Shown here in pieces: positions 53,967 to 63,275 of a stretch of 64,000 bases of DNA. The translations under genes were made by a program, and so were the position numbers. The notes beneath the pieces were generated by a model. The model saw only the letters and a program-made list of their open reading frames with translations, was not told the origin of the DNA and did no database searches. The stretch comes from Marinomonas aquiplantarum (GTDB lineage: Bacteria > Pseudomonadota > Gammaproteobacteria > Pseudomonadales > Marinomonadaceae), in the NCBI RefSeq assembly GCF_003314975.1, contig NZ_QNRF01000005.1, forward strand, positions 186,001 to 250,000, in the 5' to 3' direction. Position 1 is the first letter of the stretch; each line of letters opens with the position of its first letter.

Positions 53967-54848
53967 ATGATCACAGGTAGTTTAGTTGCGCTTATCACTC
54001 CCATGTTACCCGATGGCGCTGTAGACACTGAGAAGTTGGATGATCTAATTGAGTTTCATATTAATGAAGGAACTCACGGTATTGTCGCCGTTGGTACGAC
54101 AGGTGAGTCGTCTACATTAACCCATGAAGAGCATGCCAATGTGATTCGTCAGGTTGTGAAAAAAGTGAATGGACGAGTTCACGTCATTGCAGGTACTGGG
54201 GCGAATTCAACTCATGAAGCCATCGACCTTACGGCGAGTGCAAAAGAGGCTGGTGCGGATGCTTGTTTGTTAGTGACGCCTTATTACAATAAGCCAACTC
54301 AAGAGGGCTTGTATCAACATTTCAAAGCCATCGCGGAAGCCGTTGATATTCCTCAAATCCTTTATAATGTTCCCGGACGTACTGGCTGTGATATGCAGAA
54401 TGAGACCGTGGTTCGTCTGACCAGCGTGAGCAATATTGTGGGCATCAAAGATGCAACGGGTGATTTGGAACGTGGGCAAGCTTTGCTAGAAGCCGTTCCT
54501 GCTGATTTTGCTGTGTATTCCGGTGATGACCCAACCGCTGTAGCACTGATGTTGTTGGGTGGTAAAGGTAATATTTCTGTGACCGCCAATGTGGCCCCTA
54601 AAGCAGTTGCTCAAGCCGCCGAGTTTGCCATTGCAGGAAATGCTGAAAAAGCCCACAGCTTAGACAGCTCCATTTCATCTTTGCATAAAAACCTATTTTT
54701 AGAATCCAATCCAATCCCAGTTAAATGGGCTGCTAGCCAGCTTGGATTGTGTCATGACGGTATTCGTTTGCCTTTGACGCCATTGTCAGAGCAATATCAT
54801 GCAGCGGTTAGGCAAGCTATGGTTGAAGCAGGAGTGTTATTAGTATGA
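53967..54848 (+). CDS. dapA: 4-hydroxy-tetrahydrodipicolinate synthase
   Basis: DapA condenses pyruvate and aspartate semialdehyde, committing to lysine and diaminopimelate. The Schiff-base lysine is Lys161 in GIKDATG, with Tyr133 in YNVPGRTG and the Thr pair in GTTGESSTL. Length 293. The ATG at 53967 has CGGAGA upstream; the frame stays open further upstream but homologues start at MITGSLVALITP. Its stop overlaps the bamC start by ATGA. Confidence 0.97.
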   Translation: MITGSLVALITPMLPDGAVDTEKLDDLIEFHINEGTHGIVAVGTTGESSTLTHEEHANVIRQVVKKVNGRVHVIAGTGANSTHEAIDLTASAKEAGADACLLVTPYYNKPTQEGLYQHFKAIAEAVDIPQILYNVPGRTGCDMQNETVVRLTSVSNIVGIKDATGDLERGQALLEAVPADFAVYSGDDPTAVALMLLGGKGNISVTANVAPKAVAQAAEFAIAGNAEKAHSLDSSISSLHKNLFLESNPIPVKWAASQLGLCHDGIRLPLTPLSEQYHAAVRQAMVEAGVLLV

Positions 54849-55927
54849 ATAAGGGTTTGATTAAAGTTGTTGGTACAACAGGCGTGGCATTGACATTAAC
54901 GGCTTGTAGTAGCTTTTTTACCGATCATTCAAATGATTACCAGCAAGAAGCAGGTACTCATCATACTCTAGAAGTGCCAGCGGGCTCGATAGAGTCTAAA
55001 GATGCTTTGGTTATCCCAAATGAAAATGACATAGCGGATTTGAACAATCCAGAACCGTTTGAAACGCCTCGTGCTCCATTTGTCTATTATCCAATGGATA
55101 AAGTCGCTTTTGCTGAACAAGACACATCCGTGACTTATACTCTCAACACAAAAGCTGCAGACGCAAAGCAAATCGTTGTTGATTTTCTAACTGCTCTGCA
55201 TGGTGCAGGACAATCTGTTGCTTCTCAAACGGATGATACCATCACTTCTATTCCGTTTGATTTCCATCCGCAGGGCTGGTGGGCGTCATTATGGAGCGAT
55301 ATTACTCGCGTGCACCCTGCGAAGACGGCCTTTTTCTTCCAGTTTAATGAAACAGATGGTGTCACCACCGTGACCTTGCAATACCGAGAAGTAGAGCAGG
55401 GCGACGAGCAAACGATCAATTGGCAATCGCCTATGTCCAATCATGATGCTGAATCCGTAGCGGTTCGTCTTTGGGGAACGTTTGGTCGTCAGCTCAATCA
55501 GTCTTCTGCATATCTTTCAAATAGCAAGGATGGTGTTGCTGCCTTCCCTATTTGGGTTGACCATCAGGGGATGTATGCTATTTATTTAGGCAAAAATCTT
55601 TCTGAAGCGGAGTTTGAGGCAAAACTGAATGCATCAGGAATTTACTTAATGCCAGGTGATGAGAAGTTATTGGCACCTGTACCAGCTGATAAAGTGGCTC
55701 GTGTTGGGGATGTTATTGATTTTACGTTGCCACTGGGTGCTGATGGCAAAGAGCAGAAGTTATTCAATGTGTATCGTCGCGATCTGGACGACGTTAGCTG
55801 GCAAGAAAGAGAATACCCTTATCAAATCACTCAGCAGAAAGCAGGTAATTTCTTAGTGGTTGATGTATCTGCCCTAGAAAACCCAGAAATTGCTTCCTTT
55901 AGAATTGCACAGCGATTTGTAAAATAA
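54845..55927 (+). CDS. bamC: outer-membrane assembly lipoprotein BamC
   Basis: A 360-residue lipoprotein of the BAM complex (formerly NlpB). The lipobox is LTAC at about residue 20. After an unstructured stretch, two helix-grip domains are seen, with GWWASLWSDITRVHP in the first. It is translationally coupled to dapA and followed by purC, the conserved dapA-bamC-purC order. The sequence is divergent from E. coli, so the assignment leans on lipobox, size and context. Confidence 0.9.
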   Translation: MNKGLIKVVGTTGVALTLTACSSFFTDHSNDYQQEAGTHHTLEVPAGSIESKDALVIPNENDIADLNNPEPFETPRAPFVYYPMDKVAFAEQDTSVTYTLNTKAADAKQIVVDFLTALHGAGQSVASQTDDTITSIPFDFHPQGWWASLWSDITRVHPAKTAFFFQFNETDGVTTVTLQYREVEQGDEQTINWQSPMSNHDAESVAVRLWGTFGRQLNQSSAYLSNSKDGVAAFPIWVDHQGMYAIYLGKNLSEAEFEAKLNASGIYLMPGDEKLLAPVPADKVARVGDVIDFTLPLGADGKEQKLFNVYRRDLDDVSWQEREYPYQITQQKAGNFLVVDVSALENPEIASFRIAQRFVK

Positions 55928-55967
55928 TTTAAGACTAACCCCTCGTAATTAAACCGGAGACTCTCCA

Positions 55968-56684
55968 ATGGAAAAACGACAAGAGCTATATGCAGGTAAG
56001 GCAAAATCTGTATTTCGTACAGATGATCCTGACAAAATGGTTCTAGTATTTCGTGATGATACCTCAGCTTTTGATGGTAAAAAAATTGAACAGTTGGACC
56101 GCAAAGGCATGGTCAACAACAAGTTTAATGCTTTCATCATGACTAAGTTACAAGAAGCTGGCATTCCAACTCACTTTGAAAAACTGCTCAGCGACACTGA
56201 GTGTTTGGTAAAGTGTCTTGATATGATGCCAGTAGAATGTGTGGTACGTAATGTTGCGGCTGGTAGCTTGTGCCGCCGTTTAGGTGTTGAAGAGGGGACG
56301 ACATTAACACCGCCAACATTTGAACTGTTTTTGAAAAACGATGAACTTGGCGATCCGATGATCAATGAGTCTCATGTTGAATCTTTTGGTTGGGCAAAAG
56401 CAGATGATTTAGCCAAAGCGAAAGAATTAACCTACAAAGTGAACCATGTTCTAAAAGAATTGTTTGCTCAAGGCGGCATGATCTTAGTGGATTACAAGTT
56501 GGAATTTGGTCTTTTCAAAGGTGAGGTTGTGTTAGGCGACGAATTTTCACCCGATGGCTGTCGTCTGTGGGACGCAGAAACCAAAGAAAAACTGGATAAA
56601 GACCGTTTCCGTCAAGGTTTAGGTAACGTGATTGAGTCATACGAGGACATTGGCCGTCGTATTGGCATCGACTTCGACGCTTAA
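55968..56684 (+). CDS. purC: phosphoribosylaminoimidazole-succinocarboxamide synthase
   Basis: SAICAR synthetase, a purine pathway enzyme, 238 residues. Characteristic segments are [40 protein letters not shown] and [12 protein letters not shown] with [20 protein letters not shown] ribosome site precedes the ATG. It is last in the dapA-bamC-purC run and is followed by a short terminator hairpin. Confidence 0.98.
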   Translation: MEKRQELYAGKAKSVFRTDDPDKMVLVFRDDTSAFDGKKIEQLDRKGMVNNKFNAFIMTKLQEAGIPTHFEKLLSDTECLVKCLDMMPVECVVRNVAAGSLCRRLGVEEGTTLTPPTFELFLKNDELGDPMINESHVESFGWAKADDLAKAKELTYKVNHVLKELFAQGGMILVDYKLEFGLFKGEVVLGDEFSPDGCRLWDAETKEKLDKDRFRQGLGNVIESYEDIGRRIGIDFDA

Positions 56685-56705
56685 TTCGTCTTGGCAATTT
56701 GTACT

Positions 56706-56730
56706 AATGGAGGCTTTGTCCTCCATTTTG
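56706..56730 (+). terminator. terminator-like hairpin after purC
   Basis: An 8-bp stem AATGGAGG / CCTCCATT with a 6-base loop and a short T-run. It lies 18 bases before the TTG start of lolC. Confidence 0.75.
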
Positions 56731-56747
56731 CCATGTAAGGGTATATT

Positions 56748-57992
56748 TTGATTAACTTCCTTCCGGTTACCATTGGGCTACGCTACGCTAGAGCAAAGCG
56801 TTCCAATCATTTTATTTCATTTATCAGCTTTTCATCGATCGCCGGGTTGGCGCTTGGGGTGATGGTGTTGATCACCGTTCTTTCGGTGATGAATGGCTTT
56901 GATCGTGAGCTCAGAGAGCGAATATTAGGAATGGTGCCTCATGCAACACTATGGGGAAATCCAATATTGGATGATTGGCAGGAAACTGCGAAGTTAGTTG
57001 AAAAAATGCCAAATGTGGTGGCCGTTGCCCCGCATATTCAAGCACAAGTAATGTTTCAATCAGGTGACAGTGTTCATGGTGCGATTCTCAATGGCATCAA
57101 CCCTGATATGGAAAAGAAAGTATCGATTATTGACGATAATATGGCGTCCGGCTCGCTTGATGCGCTCAAAGATCAGCGCTTTGGTATTGTTCTAGGCGCT
57201 CAGTTAGCAAGACAACTCCGAGTTTCTATTGGTGATAAAGTCACAGCCATTTTGCCTAAAGCAAGCGTCTCTATTGCCGGTGTCGCACCTGTTTTAAAAC
57301 GTTTTACTTTGGTGGGAACCTTTGAGGTTGGAGCCGAACTGGACAGCAGTTTGGCATACATCAACATAACAGATGCGGCAAAGTTGAAACGCTATCAACC
57401 TGGTAAGGTCGAAGCATTACGAATCTCTTTTACTGACCTGTTTGTTGCACCAAAAGAAATTTGGGACATTGCTAGAGCGGTGCCTGGGCAGAACCGTGTG
57501 AGTGATTGGACACGGACTCATGGTAATTTATTTCAAGCCATTAAGATGGAAAAGACCATGATTGGTTTGCTGCTGCTGCTGATTGTGGCAGTGGCAGCGT
57601 TTAACATTGTCTCTACTCTAGTGATGGTAGTTACCGATAAGCGTAATGACATTGCTATCTTGCGAACAATGGGCTTAACCTCAACTCAAGTTATGTGGGT
57701 TTTCATTGTTCAAGGCATGTTTATCGGTATGTTAGGGACGCTTATTGGCGTCATCCTTGGTGTCAGTTTGGCGTTGAACGTAAGCGATATTATTGCTGGT
57801 GTTCAAACTTTGTTGGGGGTGCAGTTCTTAAGTGCTGATGTGTACTTTATTAACTATTTGCCTTCACAATTAGAATGGTCTGATGTGGAATTAATCGTCA
57901 CATCGGCTTTTATTATGACTGTTGTAGCGACGATATACCCAGCGTGGCGAGCTTCGAAAGTTGAGCCAGCGGAGGCGCTAAGATATGAGTGA
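56748..57992 (+). CDS. lolC: lipoprotein-releasing ABC transporter permease, LolC/E family
   Basis: A 414-residue inner-membrane permease that releases outer-membrane lipoproteins to LolA. It has one N-terminal helix (SSIAGLALGVMVLITVLSVMNG), a large periplasmic domain (about residues 50-260) and three C-terminal helices, ending in WRASKVEPAEALRYE. It starts at a TTG with AAGGG upstream. lolD overlaps its 3' end by 8 bases. No second permease gene (lolE) follows, so this could be a single LolF-type permease or its partner is elsewhere. Confidence 0.93.
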   Translation: MINFLPVTIGLRYARAKRSNHFISFISFSSIAGLALGVMVLITVLSVMNGFDRELRERILGMVPHATLWGNPILDDWQETAKLVEKMPNVVAVAPHIQAQVMFQSGDSVHGAILNGINPDMEKKVSIIDDNMASGSLDALKDQRFGIVLGAQLARQLRVSIGDKVTAILPKASVSIAGVAPVLKRFTLVGTFEVGAELDSSLAYINITDAAKLKRYQPGKVEALRISFTDLFVAPKEIWDIARAVPGQNRVSDWTRTHGNLFQAIKMEKTMIGLLLLLIVAVAAFNIVSTLVMVVTDKRNDIAILRTMGLTSTQVMWVFIVQGMFIGMLGTLIGVILGVSLALNVSDIIAGVQTLLGVQFLSADVYFINYLPSQLEWSDVELIVTSAFIMTVVATIYPAWRASKVEPAEALRYE

Positions 57993-58677
57993 TTTAGTTT
58001 TAGAATGCGAGGCACTTTCTAAGCAATATCAAGATGGAAAGCAAACGGTTGACGTATTTCAATCTATTGATTTTGCGCTTAACAAGGGTCAAGCCTGTGC
58101 CATTGTTGGCGCTTCAGGTTCAGGTAAGACTACCTTGCTTAACTTGTTAGCTGGCTTAGATTTGGCCAGCTCAGGTGATGTAAAATTGACGCAAGTATCC
58201 TGGTCTAGTTTGAGCGATGCTAAACGTGCCAAGATTCGCAATCAAGAAATGGGCTTTGTTTATCAGTTCCATCACTTGCTTCCCGAGTTTTCCGCTTTAG
58301 AAAATGTTTTGATGCCAATGTGGATTGCTGGCATGAATAAATCCCAAGCGATTTCAAGAGGTACTGAACTATTAACTCAAGTTGGTCTTGGAGAGCGATT
58401 GAATCACAAACCGTCACAACTTTCGGGTGGTGAGCGTCAACGTGTTGCTATTGCGAGAGCTTTGGCGAACCGTCCAGCATGTGTGCTGATGGATGAGCCA
58501 ACAGGTAACCTCGATGAAACGACTTCCCTAGAAGTGCAAAATCTTATTAATGAGTTGAAAGTTAAATACGATATGGCGTTTCTTATCGTAACTCATGATG
58601 AAAAAATGCTGAGTTGGATGGATTCAGCTTATCGATTGTCACAAGGCAAGCTCAGTCCAATTAAAGCCAATAGCTGA
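57985..58677 (+). CDS. lolD: lipoprotein-releasing system ATP-binding protein LolD
   Basis: A 230-residue ABC ATPase of the MacB/LolD branch. Walker A GASGSGKTT, Q-loop MGFVYQFHHLLPEF (the LolD motif), signature LSGGERQRVAIARAL and Walker B VLMDEPTGNLD are visible. It supplies energy for lipoprotein release with the upstream permease, whose gene it overlaps by 8 bases. A hairpin follows without a T-run. Confidence 0.96.
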   Translation: MSDLVLECEALSKQYQDGKQTVDVFQSIDFALNKGQACAIVGASGSGKTTLLNLLAGLDLASSGDVKLTQVSWSSLSDAKRAKIRNQEMGFVYQFHHLLPEFSALENVLMPMWIAGMNKSQAISRGTELLTQVGLGERLNHKPSQLSGGERQRVAIARALANRPACVLMDEPTGNLDETTSLEVQNLINELKVKYDMAFLIVTHDEKMLSWMDSAYRLSQGKLSPIKANS

Positions 58678-58689
58678 CACTATATATAT

Positions 58690-58721
58690 CATTACACCAG
58701 CCTAACTGGGTTGGTGTAATG
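58690..58721. other. long hairpin downstream of lolD
   Basis: CATTACACCAGCC and GGTTGGTGTAATG form a 13-bp stem (one G-T pair) around a 6-base loop. What follows is CCTTCCTTT, not a clean T-run, so it is a weak terminator or an mRNA end-protecting structure. Confidence 0.6.
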
Positions 58722-58873
58722 CCTTCCTTTGCTTGATTCAAAGCACATTCGTTATTACTGCATGTGATGTTTATACGAACGCAGGTTTATATCATTTAAT
58801 TTCAACTGTCTTTTTTTGTTGAAAAGCAGTCGAAGAAATTGAAGTATTAATATTTGTGAATAATTATTCTGTA
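58722..58873 (+). other. AT-rich gap upstream of the TIM-barrel gene
   Basis: Part of a 334-base gap without a gene. It holds a 7-base inverted repeat TTTCAAC / GTTGAAA (58800-58824) around a T-run, upstream of a near-consensus promoter. The repeat could be an operator. Nothing else is recognisable. Confidence 0.4.
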
Positions 58874-58902
58874 TTGACAATATATTCATTCCGATTTATA
58901 AA
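58874..58902 (+). promoter_or_regulatory. near-consensus sigma-70 promoter of the TIM-barrel gene
   Basis: TTGACA, 17 bases, TATAAA. Transcription should start near 58909, leaving a 5' leader of about 100 bases before the ATG at 59012. The leader has no obvious hairpin. Confidence 0.75.
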
Positions 58903-59011
58903 TAGACCAGTTCCCAACGTAATTTTTGTTCCTGATAACAATAAATCTTGGTGGCTTTTTTCTGTTTACTGAACTTGTAACAATAAAATTAACAAAGCAA
59001 TGAGGTAGGAT

Positions 59012-59995
59012 ATGTCTAGCAATCTAAAGTTTGGTGCCGGTATTTGGCACTTTGCGACTTATGTAGATCGTTACGCAACGGATGGTTATGGACCGAAAAG
59101 ATCGTTACTTGAAATGATTGATTTAGCGGGTCAAGTGGATGATTTGTCGGTAGTAGACATTAACTACCCCTTTCCCGGTGGGGATGTGTCTGTTTCTGAA
59201 GTGAAAGCCGCTCTTGCGAAAAATAATCTAAGCGTGATTGGCATTACGCCAGAAATTTATACTCGTCAATTTTCCAAAGGTGCTTTTACTAATCCAGACC
59301 CTGAGGTTCGTAAATTGGCTGAGGATTTGATTGATGAAGCGGCTGATATGGTCAGAGAGTTAGGGGCTGAGTATGTAAAACTATGGCCTGGTCAAGATGG
59401 TTGGGATTACCCATTCCAAGTAGATCACCATGATTTATGGCGCCTTTCAATGGAAGGTCTGACAAATGTCGCTAAGAAAAATGCCGATTTAAAGTTTGTT
59501 GTTGAATATAAGCCACGTGAACCAAGAAATCATATGAGCTATGACAGCATGACTCGCACGCTCCTGGCCCTTGAAAAAATTAATCTACCAAACATAGGTG
59601 TGTTATTGGATTTTGGTCATGCACTTTATGGCGGTGAATCGCCAGCGGACTCAGCGCAACTGGCCATTGATTACGGACGTCTATTTGGTATGGATGTGAA
59701 TGATAATCTTAGAAACTGGGATGACGATATGATTGCAGGCTCAGTACACCCTATTGAGCTAATGGAATTCTTTTATGTTTTGAGAAAAAATAATTGGCAA
59801 GGTGTATGGCAGCTTGATCAATTCCCTTTTAGAGAAGATTGTGTTGCTGCAGCCAATAGTGCGATTTCTTTTCTAAAACATATTGATAACGCATTAGATC
59901 GCATGGATTGGGAGGCCCTGAAAGAAGCTCAGAGCAAGCAAGATGCTGTCACCGCTTTGAACATTGCCAGAGAAGCCTTGTTTGGCTTCAAATAG
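59012..59995 (+). CDS. xylose-isomerase-like TIM barrel protein
   Basis: A 327-residue sugar isomerase/epimerase-type TIM barrel. Probable metal ligands are Glu in [13 protein letters not shown], Asp and His in [13 protein letters not shown] and Asp in [12 protein letters not shown]; the GMDVNDN strand is also typical. Related proteins isomerise or epimerise free ketoses and aldoses such as rhamnose, tagatose or erythritol-derived sugars. It has its own strong promoter and terminator and interrupts the lolD-DUF2062-comEC order known from Pseudomonas. No transporter or kinase lies beside it, so the substrate cannot be inferred. Confidence 0.82.
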   Translation: MSSNLKFGAGIWHFATYVDRYATDGYGPKRSLLEMIDLAGQVDDLSVVDINYPFPGGDVSVSEVKAALAKNNLSVIGITPEIYTRQFSKGAFTNPDPEVRKLAEDLIDEAADMVRELGAEYVKLWPGQDGWDYPFQVDHHDLWRLSMEGLTNVAKKNADLKFVVEYKPREPRNHMSYDSMTRTLLALEKINLPNIGVLLDFGHALYGGESPADSAQLAIDYGRLFGMDVNDNLRNWDDDMIAGSVHPIELMEFFYVLRKNNWQGVWQLDQFPFREDCVAAANSAISFLKHIDNALDRMDWEALKEAQSKQDAVTALNIAREALFGFK

Positions 59996-60044
59996 GTGGT
60001 GATTTAGCCGTTAAAATTGGCTGAATGAGATCATTTTATTAATC

Positions 60045-60083
60045 AAAACCACTGTTTGAATGACATCAAGCAGTGGTTTTTTT
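60045..60083 (+). terminator. rho-independent terminator after the TIM-barrel gene
   Basis: A 15-bp stem (arms 60045-60059 and 60066-60080, one T-G pair) with a 6-base loop and a T-run. Confidence 0.92.
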
Positions 60084-60152
60084 GTTAGGTCATAGGTGAA
60101 TTGTGACCAGTATTGGCACTTTGTCTTGATCAATAAAGCGATCTAAGAGGGG

Positions 60153-60662
60153 TTATTTACGCTGTTTACGTTCTTTCCAGCGTTTGACTACATGTAAACG
60201 CCATAAGATAGTGATGCCTATGTAGCTTATCGCGCCTACCATGAGACCTGTGACAACGGATCCAGTGTATAAAGGAAGCCAGATATGTTCCATTTTGTCC
60301 CAGATCCATTCGACAGAGAGTTTGAATTCTTTGGTGCGATGTGTGCCTAGGATAAGGGTGCCGACTTTGTAATTGAAGTAAAATACAAAAGGCATTGTAA
60401 TGGGGTTGGTTATCCAAACAAGCGCAATAGAAAGTGGTATGTTGGCTCTTAGAGGAATGGACAACAAGGCCGCTGCCAGCATTTGAAACGGCATGGGAAT
60501 GAAGGCCCAAAACAAACCATTTAAAAAAGCACGCGCAACGGAGCGACGGTTAAGATGCCATAAGTTTGCTTCATAAATTTGTGATCCAAGAATCGCGAGA
60601 GCTTTATTTTTCCTTAACTTCTCTGGATCTGGGATGTACTTCTTTAGATAATTCTTAGGCAT
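60153..60662 (-). CDS. DUF2062 membrane protein
   Basis: A 169-residue DUF2062 protein from the ATG at 60662 (MPKNYLKKYIPDPEKLRK). The family pattern is clear: HLNRRSVARAFLNGLFWAFIP then ALVWITNPITMPFVFYFNY, with about three transmembrane helices and a basic C-terminus. The frame continues 81 bases upstream, overlapping comEC, which I reject on homology. Function unknown; it sits beside comEC in Pseudomonas relatives as well. Confidence 0.88.
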   Translation of the reverse strand: MPKNYLKKYIPDPEKLRKNKALAILGSQIYEANLWHLNRRSVARAFLNGLFWAFIPMPFQMLAAALLSIPLRANIPLSIALVWITNPITMPFVFYFNYKVGTLILGTHRTKEFKLSVEWIWDKMEHIWLPLYTGSVVTGLMVGAISYIGITILWRLHVVKRWKERKQRK

Positions 60663-60705
60663 AATCAGATAAAAGTCATTTAGCAATCTAAGACATGGAG
60701 GTCTT

Positions 60706-62622
60706 ATGTTACTAAGTAGTTTGTCCACTTTGATGGGCGCCATTTTGGTGCCGAGTGATTATTCGTGGCTGTATTCTACGCATATCACCTTTCTCTGTCT
60801 CTACCTAATCTACACAAAGCGTGTATTAGTTTTGTTTTTAACCGTTATTTCACTTTTGTCCGTGGTGGTTTCTGAAACGGAAAACGAACAGAGCATCTCA
60901 CTAAGTAAAAATGATACGTATTTTATTAGTGTAGAAGGCAAACAAGTCTTATTGCTGAGTGATAAGCCTTCCTCTACTGACTCTCCTGAGAGACTGGAAA
61001 AACGCGCGAAAGTAACTTTTCAAGCATCGCCAGATGAGCAATCAAGAGACTTAAAGATGATTGAATTTAATGACTTTGAATTGCTGCTCGTCAGTCGGAT
61101 ACCGTCTCATTATAAAGAAGCCAAGTTAGTTCGGTATGCGTTGGCGGATAAAGAGGGACTCTGGTGGTTGAAGAATCTCTACATTGAAAGACAAGCGCTT
61201 CAATTGGTGTTTCGAGTTGAGCGGGCGTGGCTAGAGCAATTGCCAAAGGGGGTTAGACATGGAGTATTAAATCGACTGGATGAAGACTTTAAATTGTTTG
61301 AGTCTTGGCGTTTTTCAAAAGCCTTATTACTAGGCTCCGATGATTTATGGAGTCAAAGAGATACCTGGGTAGTAAGGACGTTAGGGTTGGCGCATTTATT
61401 TGTGGTTTCAGGCTTGCATACTGGTTTCATGGCGGTGATTGGTTTTGTCTTTGCTCGTGTGATTTGGTGGGGCTTTCCTTCCAGCTTTTTATTACGGGGT
61501 GTTACTCGTTGGCAATTAGAGTGCGCTTTGGTCGTACCCTTGTTAATGTTATATGGCTTCATCACTGATTGGGGGGAGCCGGTTGTCAGAGCGTCCATCA
61601 TGCTCAGTGTGTACTTAATAAGTCGAGTCTTGATGATAAAGCTAAGCGCTTTTCAGGTAATTGGCTTTACCTTGTGGTTAGTACTGTTTGTTAACCCAAG
61701 AAGTGTATTAAGCCCTGGGTTATGGTTGTCATTTAGTATGGTGTATTTGCTCATTGGTTTTTACCCAATAGCACAATGGCAGTGGCGACGAATGATTTCG
61801 ACTCAAGTGATGTTGAGTACTGCATCTATGGTGTTGATTTTGGGATGGCAAGACGCCATATCCATTGCATCTATTATCGTTAATTTATTAATGATCCCCT
61901 TTGCGGCCTGTCTTTGGTTTCCTCTGGGGATGTTGGCTTGCCTTGAAGCATTTATTTTTCAAACTCAGTTTGTATATGCTTGGTTAGATTGGGGCTTGGT
62001 TCATGTTATTAGTCTGTTGGAGTGGGTTGCATTTGAGTGCTCTCTACTGACCTTTGACGTCATGACTTCTCGTCTCCCTAAGTTTATTTTGCTTTTTCTA
62101 CTATTGTTTTGGGTGTTTCAAACCCCTCTGAAGCGAGGTGGTATAGCGCTATGCATTATCTGGGTATCACTGTTTTCTAATTCTTTGTTTGTCGAATCTA
62201 AGGCTGATATGGTGATGAGAAACGATCAAGGCAGGTTGTTAATAGAGAAGGGTGAAGAGCAGTGGTCAAATGATTGGTTTCAGCCTTCTACTGGTTTGCT
62301 GTTAGAGTCTTTATTCGCTCAGCATGACAAAAAAACGTCTATTATGTTGGCACCGGATAAACTCGATAGACTGTCACCACTAACTTTGTTAAAAGTGAAT
62401 CCAGATTGGCTTATTCTTGCTAAAAACGACGATCATTTTAATAAAGCCATCCTTACGGCACTGTCAATTGATTGGTTGAATATCAATCAATCCGAGACGC
62501 TGTCTTTTTATTTTCGTGATGATGGTATCCGTCTTAAGCATAGCCGTTGTCGATATTCATTTTTTCTCTTTAAATCTGACACTTGCAAGCGTGCAGAAAA
62601 GTTAGAGAGTGTGTTAAATTAA
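60706..62622 (+). CDS. comEC: ComEC/Rec2-family DNA uptake channel with degenerate C-terminal domain
   Basis: A 638-residue inner-membrane protein that should form the channel for single-stranded DNA during transformation. The competence domain is recognisable by LAHLFVVSGLHTGF (about residue 230), the WGEPVVRASIML segment and about nine helices up to residue 475. Typical relatives have 740-780 residues and a metallo-beta-lactamase domain with HxHxDH at the C-terminus. Here the last 150 residues contain no such motif, so the presumed nuclease is lost or highly degenerate. The N-terminal OB-like region is also short. exbB follows 26 bases later. Confidence 0.85.
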   Translation: MLLSSLSTLMGAILVPSDYSWLYSTHITFLCLYLIYTKRVLVLFLTVISLLSVVVSETENEQSISLSKNDTYFISVEGKQVLLLSDKPSSTDSPERLEKRAKVTFQASPDEQSRDLKMIEFNDFELLLVSRIPSHYKEAKLVRYALADKEGLWWLKNLYIERQALQLVFRVERAWLEQLPKGVRHGVLNRLDEDFKLFESWRFSKALLLGSDDLWSQRDTWVVRTLGLAHLFVVSGLHTGFMAVIGFVFARVIWWGFPSSFLLRGVTRWQLECALVVPLLMLYGFITDWGEPVVRASIMLSVYLISRVLMIKLSAFQVIGFTLWLVLFVNPRSVLSPGLWLSFSMVYLLIGFYPIAQWQWRRMISTQVMLSTASMVLILGWQDAISIASIIVNLLMIPFAACLWFPLGMLACLEAFIFQTQFVYAWLDWGLVHVISLLEWVAFECSLLTFDVMTSRLPKFILLFLLLFWVFQTPLKRGGIALCIIWVSLFSNSLFVESKADMVMRNDQGRLLIEKGEEQWSNDWFQPSTGLLLESLFAQHDKKTSIMLAPDKLDRLSPLTLLKVNPDWLILAKNDDHFNKAILTALSIDWLNINQSETLSFYFRDDGIRLKHSRCRYSFFLFKSDTCKRAEKLESVLN

Positions 62623-62648
62623 CATCAAACTTAAAATGGAGAGTGACC

Positions 62649-63275
62649 TTGCTAAGCTTTATTCAAACGGGTGGTTTCTTTATGTGGCCATTATTGGCCT
62701 GTTCAATTTTAACATTGGCCATCATTCTCGAACGATTTTGGACATTGCGAAAAAATAGTGTGGCACCAAAAGGATTGTTGAGCGATGTGATGATGCGTCT
62801 GCGAGACGATAAAATGACCCTAGAATATATTCGTGGTATGCAGTCTAATACGGGATTGGCTTCCATTTTTGCTGCGGGTTTAGTGTCTTCTAAGCATGGT
62901 CGTGGTGCTATGAAAGAGAGCGTGCAAGAAGCGGCAAGCCATGTTATCCATGAATTAGAACGTTTTATGAATACCTTAGGAACCATCGCTGCCATCTCGC
63001 CTCTGTTGGGCTTATTGGGAACCGTGGTGGGTATGATTAAGGTCTTTTCCGTCTTGATGGAAAACGGTGCAGGTAATACCGCTTTATTAGCAGGTGGTAT
63101 TTCAGAAGCCTTGTTGACGACGGCGGCAGGTTTAGGTGTTGCCATTCCAGCATTAATCTTTCATCGTTTCTTTAGTCGCCGAATTGATGAACTTGTTGTG
63201 ACTATGGAGCAACAATCCACTAAATTGGTAGATGCTATTCATGGTGATAGAGAAAAATCAGGAGTGGCCCAGTGA
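62649..63275 (+). CDS. exbB: ExbB/TolQ-family proton channel protein
   Basis: A 208-residue MotA/TolQ/ExbB protein with three transmembrane segments (about residues 12-30, 115-140 and 155-180) and the conserved LGLLGTVVGMIKVF and AGGISEALLTTAAGLGVAIP signatures. The TTG at 62649 was chosen: GGAGAG lies 5 bases upstream and homologues start near LLSFIQTGG. It overlaps exbD by GTGA. The exbB-exbD-lpxK order matches Pseudomonas. It may drive a Ton-like or envelope transport process tied to lipid A. Confidence 0.92.
   Translation: MLSFIQTGGFFMWPLLACSILTLAIILERFWTLRKNSVAPKGLLSDVMMRLRDDKMTLEYIRGMQSNTGLASIFAAGLVSSKHGRGAMKESVQEAASHVIHELERFMNTLGTIAAISPLLGLLGTVVGMIKVFSVLMENGAGNTALLAGGISEALLTTAAGLGVAIPALIFHRFFSRRIDELVVTMEQQSTKLVDAIHGDREKSGVAQ

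Noticed and set aside
62663..63145. 160-codon open frame antisense to exbB
   Set aside because: exbB has clear family motifs throughout; the opposite frame is explained by its codon pattern.
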